Below are positions 52,738 through 61,752 of a stretch of 64,000 nt of DNA, piece after piece (within the stretch, counting starts at the first letter, position 1; each line of letters starts with the position of its first letter). This DNA is from Caballeronia humi. Lineage in GTDB: Bacteria > Pseudomonadota > Gammaproteobacteria > Burkholderiales > Burkholderiaceae. The stretch spans positions 496,001-560,000 of the forward strand of contig NZ_FCNW02000001.1 of the NCBI RefSeq assembly GCF_001544475.1, in the 5' to 3' direction. The translations under genes and the position numbers were made by a program. The notes beneath the pieces were generated by a model, which ran no database searches, was not told where the DNA came from, and was given only the letters and a program-made list of their open reading frames with translations.

Positions 52738-53095
52738 AGGATCGGGTCGGCAGAAAAGGCATCGGCGCTTCGTCGGGGTCGATGTCGAACGGCGAAGCGC
52801 AGGTTGAACAGGCAGACCGTCGGGCCGGTCGGGCGCGTTGTTTCGTTGGATGCAGCGCGGTCGAAAGCCGCGGGCGCAGCGAAAAGGCGCTCGTTGGACA
52901 GACGGCCGCGCGATCGGTTCTCAAGCGGCGCAGCGGCGGCGCCGTGCGCTAAAGCGATCGCTGAACGGTCAGGTTGCAGCGCAAAAGTCTGCGCCATTAT
53001 ACGCGTCGCGCGATGCGCTTTCGCCTCTGAAATGGTCAGTTACCGCGTGTTTCGGCGCTTCGCAGGCCTTCGATTCGCTTGGCGCCGGAAACGCC
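52738..53095. other. dacA upstream region
   Basis: A 358-base space on the minus strand. A consensus -10 TATAAT reads on the minus strand at 52996-53001, but no matching -35 stands 16-18 bases away. If it serves dacA the leader would be about 250 bases. Small open frames here have no ribosome site or recognisable product. Confidence 0.4.
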
Positions 53096-53722
53096 TCAGC
53101 GCCACGCGTCGACGATCACGCGCTTGAGAATATGCAGCTTGCGATGAAAGAAATGCTCGCCGCCCGGAATCACGACGACCGGCAATTCCTGCGGCCGCGC
53201 CCAGTCGTAGACCGACGCGATCGGCACGGTTTCGTCGACTTCGCCGTGGATCACGAGCGTGGTGTCGGGCACTTCGGCGACTTCCCAGCGGCTCGCCGCC
53301 GTCCCGACGAACACCATCCGCTCGATCGCCTGACCTTCGTCTCGCAGTTTCTTGGCCACATGCGACAGCACGAACGTGCCGAACGAAAAGCCCGCGAGCA
53401 CGAGCGGCGTATCAGCTTGGCCCGGCTGCGCGCGCATGTGGGCGATCACGGCGAGCAGGTCGTCGCGTTCGCCGATGCCGTTGTCGTGCTCGCCGCCCGT
53501 CTGCCCGACGCCGCGAAAATTCGAGCGATACGTCGTGTAGCCGAGCTGCACGAAGGTGCGCGCGAGCGTCTGCGCGACCTTGTTGTCCATCGTGCCGCCG
53601 AAGAGCGGATGCGGATGCGCGACGAGCACGATGCCGCGCGGCGTGCCTTCGGCGCGATCAAGCGCGACTTCGATCTTGCCCACCGGGCCGTCGATCAGGA
53701 ATTTTTCGGTTTGCGCGTTCAT
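53096..53722 (-). CDS. Alpha/beta hydrolase
   Basis: A 208-residue serine hydrolase. VLVAHPHPLFGGTMDNKVAQTL gives the oxyanion region, GFSFGTFVLSHVAKKL the nucleophile elbow, HGEVDETVPIASVYDWA the acidic residue, and GGEHFFHRKLHIL the catalytic His. Close relatives are annotated as alpha/beta hydrolases or dienelactone-hydrolase-like; the substrate is unknown. It has no signal peptide. It follows the ferredoxin gene after 31 bases on the same strand. Confidence 0.88.
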   Translation of the reverse strand: MNAQTEKFLIDGPVGKIEVALDRAEGTPRGIVLVAHPHPLFGGTMDNKVAQTLARTFVQLGYTTYRSNFRGVGQTGGEHDNGIGERDDLLAVIAHMRAQPGQADTPLVLAGFSFGTFVLSHVAKKLRDEGQAIERMVFVGTAASRWEVAEVPDTTLVIHGEVDETVPIASVYDWARPQELPVVVIPGGEHFFHRKLHILKRVIVDAWR

Positions 53723-53753
53723 CGGTCGGTCGCGTTTTCGGGGTCAGGCAGGT

Positions 53754-54083
53754 TCAGGCCGGCTGGTCGATCAAAAGGCGCTCGACGATCTTGCCGTTCG
53801 CCAGATGCGAATCGACGATCTCGTCGATGTCGGTTTCGTCGACGTAGGTGTACCACGTCCCTTCCGGATACACGACGACGACCGGCCCCAGTTCGCATCG
53901 ATCCAGACACCCCGCCTTGTTGATGCGCACCTTGCCGTCGCCCGCGAGGCCGAGCTGCTTCACGCGCTTTTTCGCATGCTCCTGCATCGCCTGCGCGTTG
54001 CAGTTCGCGCAGCTCTGGCGCGGTGCGTCCGGCTCGCGCTGGTTCAGGCAGAAAAACACGTGGTACTTGTAGAAGGAATCCAT
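53754..54083 (-). CDS. Thioredoxin-like (2Fe-2S) ferredoxin
   Basis: A 109-residue ferredoxin of the Shethna/thioredoxin-like type. Candidate cluster cysteines are in FFCLNQREPDAPRQSCANC and GCLDRCELGPVVVVYPEGTWY. Such proteins act as soluble one-electron carriers whose partners are often unknown. The true start is the ATG at 54083; a longer in-frame reading belongs to a shadow of the VanZ gene. It lies 29 bases after the VanZ gene. Confidence 0.9.
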   Translation of the reverse strand: MDSFYKYHVFFCLNQREPDAPRQSCANCNAQAMQEHAKKRVKQLGLAGDGKVRINKAGCLDRCELGPVVVVYPEGTWYTYVDETDIDEIVDSHLANGKIVERLLIDQPA

Positions 54084-54112
54084 GAGGGTCGGCAAAAAAG
54101 TGTGTCGGCCGA

Positions 54113-55288
54113 TTATAGCGACCGATGCCGATCGCTGTCGGCGCGCCGCCGGGCGAGCCACGCGCGCTCCGCAACCGACGCGAGCCAGCCGAGCGCCGCA
54201 TACGGCCAGACCCACGCGAGCCAGTGCGCGAGGCCGTTGAAGTGCAGGTAGCGACCCTGACGCCAGTCGGCCACGACGATGTCGAAGTACGGATTCACCG
54301 GCAGCAGGTTCGCCAGCACGAGCGCGACGACCAGCGCCGCGCCCGCGAGCCCGGCGCGCAACGCGCGCGGCAGCGAGAGCGAGAGCATCGCGGCCAGCGT
54401 GCCGATCGCGATGCCTTCGAGGGCGCCGTCGGTTGCCCAGTCGAAGGTCAGGCCCGCGCGCGATTGCAGGAACGAAGCGCCCGCCTTCGCGCCGAGCGTC
54501 GCGGCGAGCAGGCCGAGCATCAGCCGCACGCGCGGTGCGCGCTCGCGCATGCGCAACGTTGCGAGCACGAGCGCGGCGAACAGGTTGCACGAGGTGATCA
54601 GCGCTTCCCAGGAATCGTCGGGAAGGAACTCGGCGAAGTCGTCGATCCAAGTGCCGATGTCCCACGCGGCGGGCGTCCAGGCGAGGATCGCGTCCTGCAT
54701 CGACGGATCGAGGCCGTCCCACAGGACGCGCGGCAGGTCGCCGGCGCCGAACAGGAACGGCGCGGGGAACATCGTTGCGAACGGCCAGAGCGCGGAGAGG
54801 CCGAGCACGTAGGCGGCATCGCGTTCGAACCAGGTGAAGCGGATGCGCCGCAACAGGCCGCGATCGAGCAGCATGCTCGTGGCGGGCGCGGCCAGCACGC
54901 CGCCGATCAGCGCGCCGAGCGCGTTCGCCGCAAGATCGAGGTTCGACGCGACACGCGTCGGCAGATAGGTCTGAATCGATTCCATCGCGCCCGACAACAG
55001 CGCGCCGCCGATAAACGCCGCCCCCACCGCGAGCGCACCGCGCCAGCGCGGATACAGCGCGAGCACGATCAGCGCGCCGAGCGGCATATAGCCGAGCACG
55101 TTCGTGACGACGTCGAACGCCGTCACGTACTGAGGGATCGGATCGGTGAGAAACGCGAACGGCCCGAGGCCGAGCGAGCGCCAGCCGGAGAACGGGTACA
55201 GCGACCCGTAGATGACCAGCGCCGCATACACCGCAAGCGCCTGCCGCGCGAACATCGACGGGCGGCGCTGCCACTGCTTGATCGTCAT
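54113..55288 (-). CDS. VanZ-family membrane protein
   Basis: A 391-residue polytopic membrane protein. The N-terminal third matches VanZ (VIYGSLYPFSGWRS, DVVTNVLGYMPLGALIVLALYPRW, SGAMESIQTYLPTRVASNLDLAANALGALIGG). A second half with more helices (about residues 150-380) makes it much longer than enterococcal VanZ. VanZ proteins are linked to teicoplanin resistance in Gram-positives; in Gram-negatives the role is unknown. It precedes the ferredoxin gene on the same strand. Confidence 0.85.
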   Translation of the reverse strand: MTIKQWQRRPSMFARQALAVYAALVIYGSLYPFSGWRSLGLGPFAFLTDPIPQYVTAFDVVTNVLGYMPLGALIVLALYPRWRGALAVGAAFIGGALLSGAMESIQTYLPTRVASNLDLAANALGALIGGVLAAPATSMLLDRGLLRRIRFTWFERDAAYVLGLSALWPFATMFPAPFLFGAGDLPRVLWDGLDPSMQDAILAWTPAAWDIGTWIDDFAEFLPDDSWEALITSCNLFAALVLATLRMRERAPRVRLMLGLLAATLGAKAGASFLQSRAGLTFDWATDGALEGIAIGTLAAMLSLSLPRALRAGLAGAALVVALVLANLLPVNPYFDIVVADWRQGRYLHFNGLAHWLAWVWPYAALGWLASVAERAWLARRRADSDRHRSL

Positions 55289-55325
55289 CGGTGGCCCGGC
55301 CGCTCCGTGGCGCTGTGCAGCGGCG

Positions 55326-55979
55326 TCATTGCGACGCGACGAGCGGCTGCACGCCGAGCCAGGTGGTCATCTGCGCGATGAGGTCGTCGGACGCGGCGGC
55401 GAGCGCCCGCGCGCCGCCGGCGGCATCGCCCGTGTAGGCCGGCGCGCGCGCCATGAACGTGCGCTGGCCGATCACGCGGCCCTGCTGCGACAAGGTCGCG
55501 CGCGCGGAGACAAGCGCGTGGCTCTCGTCGGGCGCGTCGAACACCTGCTCGAAGCCCGTCAGCTCGACTTCGAGCAGCGGCGCGCGCACGGTATCGGCGC
55601 CCGTCAGCACTGGGCCGCGCGCCGAAAGCGCCGCGCGCAGGCGTTGCGTGAGCAGTTGGGCGGGCGGCATCGTCCAGTGGCTGTTCGAATAGCTGCCGGT
55701 GCGCTGCGCATCGGCGTATTGCAGACGGTAGATGAACGCGTCGGAATCGAGATCGCGCGGGGCGTGCACGCCGATCACCTTCATCGGCGGCATCGCGCCC
55801 GGCGTGCCGATCTGCGGCGGCGCGCCGAGGTCGTAGCGGATATTCGAGACGGCGGCCGGCGGCCCCGACGCGCAGCCGGACAGCGCGGCCACGGCAAGCG
55901 CGAACATCGCGAAGGGAAGACCGCAGCGCCGCGGCAGCGAGCGCAAGCCGCGCATCGCGTCGAAATTCATGGGTGGCAT
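55326..55979 (-). CDS. ABC transport auxiliary lipoprotein (PqiC/MlaC-neighbour type)
   Basis: A 217-residue outer-membrane-type lipoprotein. The signal ends in ALSGC (residues about 30-35 of the mature boundary) and the domain shows RYDLGAPPQIG, VIGVHAPRDLDSDAFIYRLQY and WTMPPAQLLTQRLRAAL, the ABC-type auxiliary (PqiC-like) pattern. It should be the outer-membrane partner of the MCE transporter encoded just upstream. The ATG at 55979 follows AAGGA by six bases. A 14-bp palindrome lies between it and mlaD. Confidence 0.85.
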   Translation of the reverse strand: MPPMNFDAMRGLRSLPRRCGLPFAMFALAVAALSGCASGPPAAVSNIRYDLGAPPQIGTPGAMPPMKVIGVHAPRDLDSDAFIYRLQYADAQRTGSYSNSHWTMPPAQLLTQRLRAALSARGPVLTGADTVRAPLLEVELTGFEQVFDAPDESHALVSARATLSQQGRVIGQRTFMARAPAYTGDAAGGARALAAASDDLIAQMTTWLGVQPLVASQ

Positions 55980-56053
55980 CACAGTTCCTTGTCTTCGATG
56001 CGTGAAACGTCAAACTCCGGCGTGAAAGACAGAATTCGCGAGAGTTTTCAAAC

Positions 56054-56067
56054 TTTAGCGCGCTAAA
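56054..56067. promoter_or_regulatory. 14-bp perfect palindrome before the lipoprotein gene
   Basis: TTTAGCGCGCTAAA lies in the only AT-rich gap of the MCE operon, 75 bases before the lipoprotein gene. It could be an operator for a dimeric repressor or part of an internal promoter. Confidence 0.4.
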
Positions 56068-56124
56068 TTTTAAGGCAAACTCACTGAACGCTCTTAATTG
56101 CACTAACGAACGGCCTTCGCGCAC

Positions 56125-57084
56125 CTATTGGCCAGCTTTCACCGGCCAGCGGAAGCCCGGCTCGCCTGGGCCCGGCGCCTGCACCGGCGCGCCGAACAGC
56201 ACGCTGCGCGGGTTTGTGCTGAACGTGTCGGCGGCGCGGTCGATCGAGCGCGCGGCGCTGCTGACGTCGTCGGCGAGCGAATTGACGTGCGGCAGCGTCT
56301 CGTAGCCGACGCGCGCCGAAAGCTCCCGCAGCGAGTCGTTCATGTCGGCGAGCGCGACGCCCGCCTGCTGCGCCGCCGCGCCCGCCTTGTTCATATTCGA
56401 CACGAACGGCCCGTCCGGCCGGTTCAGGCTCTGGATCAGCACGTTGGTGGACGCGAGCGCCTTGTCCAGTTGCGTGAGCGTTGCGGGCAAGCGCGCGGTC
56501 GCAGGGCCGACCTGGCTTGCGAGCGTCGCGATGCCGTCGGCCGCGCCGCGCAGGCTCTTCGACGTGCGCATGAGTTCGTCGCGCACGTCGTCGGAGAGGA
56601 ATTTGTCGGCGTCGTCGGCCAGGCGTTCGAACTTGCGCAAAATGACGTCGCCGCGCTGCTGCAACTGGTCAAAGATACCCGGGCGCATCGGCACTTCCGC
56701 CACGTCCTTCGCCGACGAAGGCAAATCGCGCGTGTCCTTGCCGGTGTCGTCGAGCTGCACGAACGCGATGCCCGTCACGCCCTGGAAGCCGAGCGTGGCG
56801 TAGGTGGAATGCGTCATCGGCGCGTTTTTGTCGACAAGTATGCGGATGCGGATCTGCCCCGGATGCGACCGGTCGAATCTGATCGACTCCACCTTGCCCA
56901 CGCCGAGCCCGCGATAACGCACGGCGGCATCGGTGAAGAGGCCCGTCACGTTGGTGCGCGCGATCAGGTCGTACGGCACGCGTACCGTGCGGTCGACGTT
57001 GAAGAAAAACACCGTGATCGCGATCGCCGCGACGAGGCCGATGGTGAAGAGGCCAGCCCAGAACGCATGGGATTTGTTTTCCAT
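56125..57084 (-). CDS. MlaD-family (MCE) lipid-binding protein
   Basis: A 319-residue MCE protein. One N-terminal helix (FWAGLFTIGLVAAIAITVFFF) is followed by a single MCE domain (PYDLIARTNVTGLFTDAAVRYRGLGVGKVESI...GFQGVTGIAFVQLDD) and a helical C-terminal region of about 170 residues expected to form a tube or needle in the hexamer. It carries lipids between the permease and the outer membrane. It follows the ATPase gene by 28 bases. Confidence 0.92.
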   Translation of the reverse strand: MENKSHAFWAGLFTIGLVAAIAITVFFFNVDRTVRVPYDLIARTNVTGLFTDAAVRYRGLGVGKVESIRFDRSHPGQIRIRILVDKNAPMTHSTYATLGFQGVTGIAFVQLDDTGKDTRDLPSSAKDVAEVPMRPGIFDQLQQRGDVILRKFERLADDADKFLSDDVRDELMRTSKSLRGAADGIATLASQVGPATARLPATLTQLDKALASTNVLIQSLNRPDGPFVSNMNKAGAAAQQAGVALADMNDSLRELSARVGYETLPHVNSLADDVSSAARSIDRAADTFSTNPRSVLFGAPVQAPGPGEPGFRWPVKAGQ

Positions 57085-57112
57085 CGACAGGTTCCTTTTC
57101 CTTTTGCGCGTG

Positions 57113-57988
57113 TTATTTCAACTGCAGCGGCGCTTCTTCCAGCGCCACCGCTGGCAGCCGCGCGCGTCGCTCGAACGGCAGCGCCTGCAGCGCGCGGCGT
57201 CCGCGCCGGCCGAGAAAATACTCGCGGATGAACGGATGATCGACCGCCACCGCCTCTTCCACGGGCGCCGCGACCAGCACGCGCCGGTCGGCAAGCACGG
57301 CGACGCGCGTCGAGAGCGCGACCATTGTGTCCAGATCGTGCGTGACCATCACGACCGTCAGTCCGAGCGCGCGATGCAGCGTCGCGATCAGGTCGACGAA
57401 TTCGTCGGAGGCCTTCGGGTCGAGGCCAGCGGTCGGTTCGTCGAGAAAGAGCAGTTCCGGCTCGAGTGCGATCGCCCGCGCGATGCCCACGCGCTTGATC
57501 ATCCCGCCCGAAAGTGCCGCCGGCATCTTGCTCGCGTGCTTGCACGACAGCCCGACCATTTCGAGCTTGAGCATCACGAATTCGCGGATCAGGTCCTCGG
57601 GAATCTTGCCGAGCTCGCGAAACGGCTGCGCGATGTTGTCGTACACCGACAGCGACGAAAAAAGCGCGCCCTGCTGGAACATCATCCCGGAGCGCGTGCG
57701 CAGGATGCGCGCGGTTTCTTCGTCCATGTTCGCCCACTCTTCGCCGAGCACGCGGATACGCCCCGACGTCGGCGATTCGAGGCCGAGCATCTGGCGCACG
57801 AGCGTCGTCTTGCCGGAGCCCGAGCCGCCGAGCAGCGCGACGATCTCGCCGCGCCGCACCTGCAGGTTCAGATGCTCGTGAATGACGGTGCGCCCGTAGC
57901 GCTTCGTCACGTCCTCGCATTCGATCACCGGCTCCGCGATGACGGGCGGCGGCTGGTGGCGAATGGCGGTGGCGAGTGTGGTCGACAT
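57113..57988 (-). CDS. MlaF-family ABC transporter ATPase
   Basis: A 291-residue ATPase of an MCE lipid transporter. Walker A is LLGGSGSGKTTLVRQML, the signature is LSGGMIKRVGIARAIALEPELL and Walker B is LLFLDEPTAGLDPKASDEF; the D-loop and VVMVTHDLDTMVAL follow. Its ATG overlaps the permease stop as TGATG at 57986-57990, fixing the start and showing translational coupling. Confidence 0.95.
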   Translation of the reverse strand: MSTTLATAIRHQPPPVIAEPVIECEDVTKRYGRTVIHEHLNLQVRRGEIVALLGGSGSGKTTLVRQMLGLESPTSGRIRVLGEEWANMDEETARILRTRSGMMFQQGALFSSLSVYDNIAQPFRELGKIPEDLIREFVMLKLEMVGLSCKHASKMPAALSGGMIKRVGIARAIALEPELLFLDEPTAGLDPKASDEFVDLIATLHRALGLTVVMVTHDLDTMVALSTRVAVLADRRVLVAAPVEEAVAVDHPFIREYFLGRRGRRALQALPFERRARLPAVALEEAPLQLK

Positions 57989-59115
57989 CAGAGCCCCACG
58001 TTCTGGAAAAGGATCGCGAACACGGCGTCCGCGAGAATCACGATCGTGATCGACGTGACCACCGACGTGGTCGTGCCCTCGCCGAGACTCTGCGAATTCG
58101 CCTTGATGCGAAAGCCGAAGTGGCACGCAGCGAGCGCGATCAGCATGCCGAACACCATACCCTTGCCGAGGCCGATCCACAGGTTCGTGATCGGCACGAC
58201 GCTCGGCAGCGAGCGCACGAAGAACGAAAAGTCGATCTGCAGCACAAACTTCGCCGCGAGCGCGCCGCCCGTCAGCGCGATGACGTTGGTCCACATGACG
58301 AGGAGCGGCATCGCGATGCCGAGCGCGATCACGCGCGGCAACACGAGGCGCAGGCCGTGCGGGATGCCCATGACCTGCATCGCGTCGAGTTCCTCGGTCA
58401 CGCGCATTACGCCGATCTGTGCGGTGATCGCCGATCCCGAACGCCCCGCGACGAGAATCGCCGAGAGCACCGGCCCGAGCTCCCGAATCACCGAGAGCCC
58501 CAGAATGTTCACGATGTACTGGTTCGCGCCGAACGTGCGCAGTTGCTGCGCGGAAAGGTAACTCAGCACGATGCCGATCAGGAACGCGACGAGCGCCGTG
58601 ATCGCGAGCGCCTGGGTGCCGGCGCTATAGATATTGGCGGAGATTTCGGTCCACGGGATGCGTTTCGGACGGCGCACAATGCCGATCAGGTCGAGCATGA
58701 AGCCGCCGAACATCGCGATGCCGCCGTACAGGTGCTCGAAGAACGAGAACAACAAGAGGCCGAAGCGCGTGACGAAAGTCGAGCGATCGACGGGTTCGGG
58801 TTCTTCGCGCTCGGCGTCGAGCAGCGCGACGCGCTGAAAAATCTCGCGCTGCGTATCAGAGAGCGCGACGACGGCGGGCATCCGGCGGCCCCAGATACGC
58901 CACAGCGCCTGCCCGCCGACGTGATCCAGCCGCTCGATCGACAGCAGGTCCCAGTTGGGAATCGCTTCCCGGCCGATTGCGCGGAGCCGCCGCGTCACGC
59001 CGCCTTTGGAGCGGTCGCGCGCGAGCGCAAGCGCCGTCCACTGGCCGGAAAGCCGGACCACCTTGCCTTGCTGACCGGATTCCACTCGCAAGCGGGGCGG
59101 CGTGTCGAAGTTCAA
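57988..59115 (-). CDS. MlaE-family permease with N-terminal STAS-like domain
   Basis: A 375-residue permease. The first about 110 residues form a STAS/MlaB-like domain (VVRLSGQWTALALARDRS...), fused here instead of separate. The membrane part has the MlaE core YSAGTQALAITALVAFLIGIVLSY, GANQYIVNILGLSVIRELGPVLSAILVAGRSGSAITAQIG and VMRVTEELDAMQVMGI. It heads the permease-ATPase-MCE-lipoprotein operon, which probably moves phospholipids across the envelope; direction is not known. Confidence 0.93.
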   Translation of the reverse strand: MNFDTPPRLRVESGQQGKVVRLSGQWTALALARDRSKGGVTRRLRAIGREAIPNWDLLSIERLDHVGGQALWRIWGRRMPAVVALSDTQREIFQRVALLDAEREEPEPVDRSTFVTRFGLLLFSFFEHLYGGIAMFGGFMLDLIGIVRRPKRIPWTEISANIYSAGTQALAITALVAFLIGIVLSYLSAQQLRTFGANQYIVNILGLSVIRELGPVLSAILVAGRSGSAITAQIGVMRVTEELDAMQVMGIPHGLRLVLPRVIALGIAMPLLVMWTNVIALTGGALAAKFVLQIDFSFFVRSLPSVVPITNLWIGLGKGMVFGMLIALAACHFGFRIKANSQSLGEGTTTSVVTSITIVILADAVFAILFQNVGL

Positions 59116-59239
59116 GGATGGGTTCGCCTAGGGAAAGGGAGAGCCCATTGTAACGAAAGGTTGATGCGTTCAAATGGCTTATGCAGCCGGAATCGCCCGC
59201 CAGTGTTGGCGTGCGGCGGCGGCCCGCTACAATGGATCC

Positions 59240-60148
59240 ATGAACTCATCACATTCCACCTTTCCGCTCGACGCCGCCTGGCGTATCGACCGCGAACGGC
59301 TCGAAGCGCTCCTCGTGCGGCCGGTGCGCGGCTGGCCGGTCGATATCGTCGATGAGACGGGGTCCACCAACGCCGACCTCATGGCGCAAATGAAGGAACT
59401 GCCGCGCGAGCGGTCGTCGCCGACGTTGGCGCCGCTCGTTCGTGCCGCTTATTCGCAGACGGCGGGGCGTGGCCGGCGCGGGCGTCCGTGGGTCGCGCAA
59501 CCGGGCAACGCGCTCCTGTTTTCGATTGCGTGCGTGCTGCCGCGGCCTATCGAAGGGCTCGCGGGATTGAGCCTCGCGATCGGCACCGGCGTGATCGATG
59601 CGCTCGGCCAATTGCCGCTGTCGGCATCGGCGAGACTCGCGCTGAAATGGCCGAACGACGTGCTGATCGACGACGGCAAGCTCGCCGGCATCCTCATCGA
59701 GACCGCCTGGAACACACCGCAGGCGACGGCGGTCGTGATCGGCATCGGCATCAACCTGCACGGCGCGGCGGAGCTGGCGGCGCAAGTCGAGGAAGCGAAC
59801 CGGCTAGGCAGCGGTAATTTGCCCGCGCCGGGCAATCTGCCGGCGTCGCTGTCGCGCGCGTGGCCGGGCGCCAATCTCACCGACACCCTCGCCGCGCTGC
59901 TGAACGCGCTAGACGCGACGCTCACGCGCTTCGCCGCCAAGGGTTTTCGGCCGTTCCGGCAGCCTTGGCTCGCGGCGCACGCGTATGCGGGTCGCGAAGT
60001 CGTGCTGCTCGAACAGGGCGTGGAGGTGGCGCGCGGCGTCGCGGCGGGCGTCGACGATCAGGGGCAGTTGCAGATCGACACGCCGGAGGGCCTGCGCACG
60101 GCCGCGACCGGCGACGTCTCGCTGAGGCTCGGGGAGCCGCGTCCGTGA
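59240..60148 (+). CDS. birA: Biotin-acetyl-CoA-carboxylase ligase
   Basis: A 302-residue biotin protein ligase. The ATP/biotin site is in [17 protein letters not shown] and [27 protein letters not shown], followed by [20 protein letters not shown] and a C-terminal SH3-like domain. It lacks the N-terminal helix-turn-helix of E. coli BirA, so it should not be a repressor. The ATG at 59240 follows a TACAAT-like -10 by a few bases, so the leader is very short or this is not the true -10. Its stop overlaps coaX. Confidence 0.95.
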   Translation: MNSSHSTFPLDAAWRIDRERLEALLVRPVRGWPVDIVDETGSTNADLMAQMKELPRERSSPTLAPLVRAAYSQTAGRGRRGRPWVAQPGNALLFSIACVLPRPIEGLAGLSLAIGTGVIDALGQLPLSASARLALKWPNDVLIDDGKLAGILIETAWNTPQATAVVIGIGINLHGAAELAAQVEEANRLGSGNLPAPGNLPASLSRAWPGANLTDTLAALLNALDATLTRFAAKGFRPFRQPWLAAHAYAGREVVLLEQGVEVARGVAAGVDDQGQLQIDTPEGLRTAATGDVSLRLGEPRP

Positions 60149-60930
60149 GCGGCGTCGCGGCGCGCCTTCTGATCGACGCGGGCAACAGCCGGATCAAGTG
60201 GTCGCTGATCGCGGACAACGGCGCCGAGTTCGGGCGCGACGCGTTTGAACATGAAGCAGCGCCGGATTGGGCCGTCTTGCCGCAGCCCGATGGCGCCTGG
60301 ATTTCGAACGTCGCGGGTGCGTCGGCGGCCGGGCGCATCGATGCGCTGATCGACTCGCGCTGGCCTGGCTTGCCGCGCACGATCGTTCGCGCGCAGGCGC
60401 GCCAGTGCGGCGTCACCAATTGCTATGAAGAACCGTCGAGCCTGGGCAGCGACCGCTGGTGCGGCCTGATCGGCGCGCGCGCCGCGTTTCCCGGCGAAAA
60501 CCTGCTGATCGCGACCTTCGGCACGGCGACGACGCTCGAAGCCCTGAGCGCCGACGGCACGTTCACCGGCGGCCTGATCGCGCCGGGCTGGTCGCTGATG
60601 ATGCATTCGCTCGGCACGCACACCGCCCAGTTGCCGACGCTCGATGCCGCCGCCGCCCGCAGCGCGCTCGGCGCGACGCGCAGCCTGTTCGCGAACAGCA
60701 CGCGCGCCGCGCTCTCGGCGGGATGCCTGCTCGCGCAGGCGGGACTGATCGAGCGCGCCTGGCAGGATCTGCGCGCCGACTGGCAGGCCGACGTGCGCCT
60801 CGTGCTCGGCGGCGGCGCGGCGAACGAAGTCGCCGGCGCGCTCGACGTGCCGCACACGCGCCATGATTCGCTCGTGTTGGCCGGACTCGCGCTGATCGCA
60901 CGCGATGCCGCCGACCGCAACCTTTCCTGA
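60145..60930 (+). CDS. coaX: Type III pantothenate kinase (Baf/CoaX)
   Basis: A 261-residue kinase for the first step of coenzyme A synthesis, of the potassium-dependent type found in Bordetella as Baf. It begins [22 protein letters not shown] and shows [33 protein letters not shown] and [18 protein letters not shown]. The GTG start overlaps the birA TGA as GTGA, so translation is coupled. Biotin attachment and CoA supply both feed fatty acid synthesis. Confidence 0.95.
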   Translation: MSGVAARLLIDAGNSRIKWSLIADNGAEFGRDAFEHEAAPDWAVLPQPDGAWISNVAGASAAGRIDALIDSRWPGLPRTIVRAQARQCGVTNCYEEPSSLGSDRWCGLIGARAAFPGENLLIATFGTATTLEALSADGTFTGGLIAPGWSLMMHSLGTHTAQLPTLDAAAARSALGATRSLFANSTRAALSAGCLLAQAGLIERAWQDLRADWQADVRLVLGGGAANEVAGALDVPHTRHDSLVLAGLALIARDAADRNLS

Positions 60931-60941
60931 CGGAGCATCAC

Positions 60942-61181
60942 ATGCTGCGCTGGCTGATCGCCGTTCTCTTTCTGGCTAACTTGCTGATGTTCACTGTCGC
61001 GCGCGGCGTGTTCGGGCCGCTGCCTTCGGCGGGCGGGCGCGAGCCGCATCATCTGCTGCAGCAGGTGCGCCCCGAAACGCTGTCGACGCGGCCGCTGCGC
61101 CCCGAAGATTCCGCCGATCAACCAGTGGTCGGCGGTCCGGCGCCTGCAGCGCCGGTTCGCAGCGCACCGCTCTCGCAGTGA
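60942..61181 (+). CDS. Short membrane protein, probably a SPOR-protein remnant
   Basis: A 79-residue protein with one N-terminal helix (MLRWLIAVLFLANLLMFTVA) and a Pro-rich periplasmic tail. The segment REPHHLLQQVRPETLSTRPL resembles the linker before the SPOR domain in proteins usually encoded after baf/coaX, but the SPOR domain itself is missing. It lies 11 bases after coaX and is probably co-transcribed. Whether it is functional or a truncated relic is unclear. Confidence 0.65.
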   Translation: MLRWLIAVLFLANLLMFTVARGVFGPLPSAGGREPHHLLQQVRPETLSTRPLRPEDSADQPVVGGPAPAAPVRSAPLSQ

Positions 61182-61190
61182 GCTTTGGTT

Positions 61191-61673
61191 CTATCCGAGC
61201 GTTCGGACTTTCCTGAGAAGCGCGGTGGTCGAGCGATCGTGCTCGAACGCGATCGCTAGCGCTTTGCCGCCCCAGCCGCGCACGAGCGCGGATTCGGCTA
61301 GCTTGTCCATGTCGTAGTCGCCGCCTTTTACGAGCACGTCGGGACGCAGCGCGCCGATCAGTTCGAGCGGCGTCGATTCCTCGAATTTCACCACCCAGTC
61401 GACGCTCTCCAGCGCCGCCAGCAACGCCATGCGATCCTCCTCGCGATTGATCGGCCGATCGTCGCCCTTGCCGAGCGTGCGCACGGAAGCATCGCTGTTC
61501 ACGCCGACGATCAGCGTCGCGCCGAGCGCTTTTGCGTCAGCGAGATAGGTGACGTGACCGCGATGGAGAATATCGAAGACGCCGTTCGTGAAGACGACGG
61601 GGCCGGCGAGCGTGGGGCGGAGGGCGGCGAGGGCGTCGCGCGTGGTGAGCTTGCGTTCGAAAATGGCTGGCAT
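61191..61673 (-). CDS. rfaE2: D-glycero-beta-D-manno-heptose 1-phosphate adenylyltransferase
   Basis: A 160-residue nucleotidyltransferase equal to the C-terminal half of HldE. It has VVFTNGVFDILHRGHVTYLADAKALGATLIVGVNSDASV with the HxGH motif, and VKGGDYDMDKLAES. It makes ADP-heptose for lipopolysaccharide core, and that product is also the donor for the autotransporter heptosyltransferase encoded at 27433. It is convergent with the short membrane protein, nine bases apart. The kinase half is not in the window. Confidence 0.95.
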   Translation of the reverse strand: MPAIFERKLTTRDALAALRPTLAGPVVFTNGVFDILHRGHVTYLADAKALGATLIVGVNSDASVRTLGKGDDRPINREEDRMALLAALESVDWVVKFEESTPLELIGALRPDVLVKGGDYDMDKLAESALVRGWGGKALAIAFEHDRSTTALLRKVRTLG

Positions 61674-61752
61674 CGGGGTTTCGCAGGGAAATATGGATGG
61701 GCGGATTTTGCCATGTGGCGGGTCGAGGCTTGCTCTCCGTCGCAGATCGATA

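Noticed and set aside
52701-52997. 98-codon minus-strand frame before dacA
   Set aside because: It starts within the TATAAT-like -10, has no ribosome site and no recognisable sequence, and overlaps the dacA start.
54084-55274. Upstream extension of the ferredoxin frame
   Set aside because: The added 397 residues are a shadow of the VanZ gene in another frame. The ferredoxin fold begins at the ATG at 54083.
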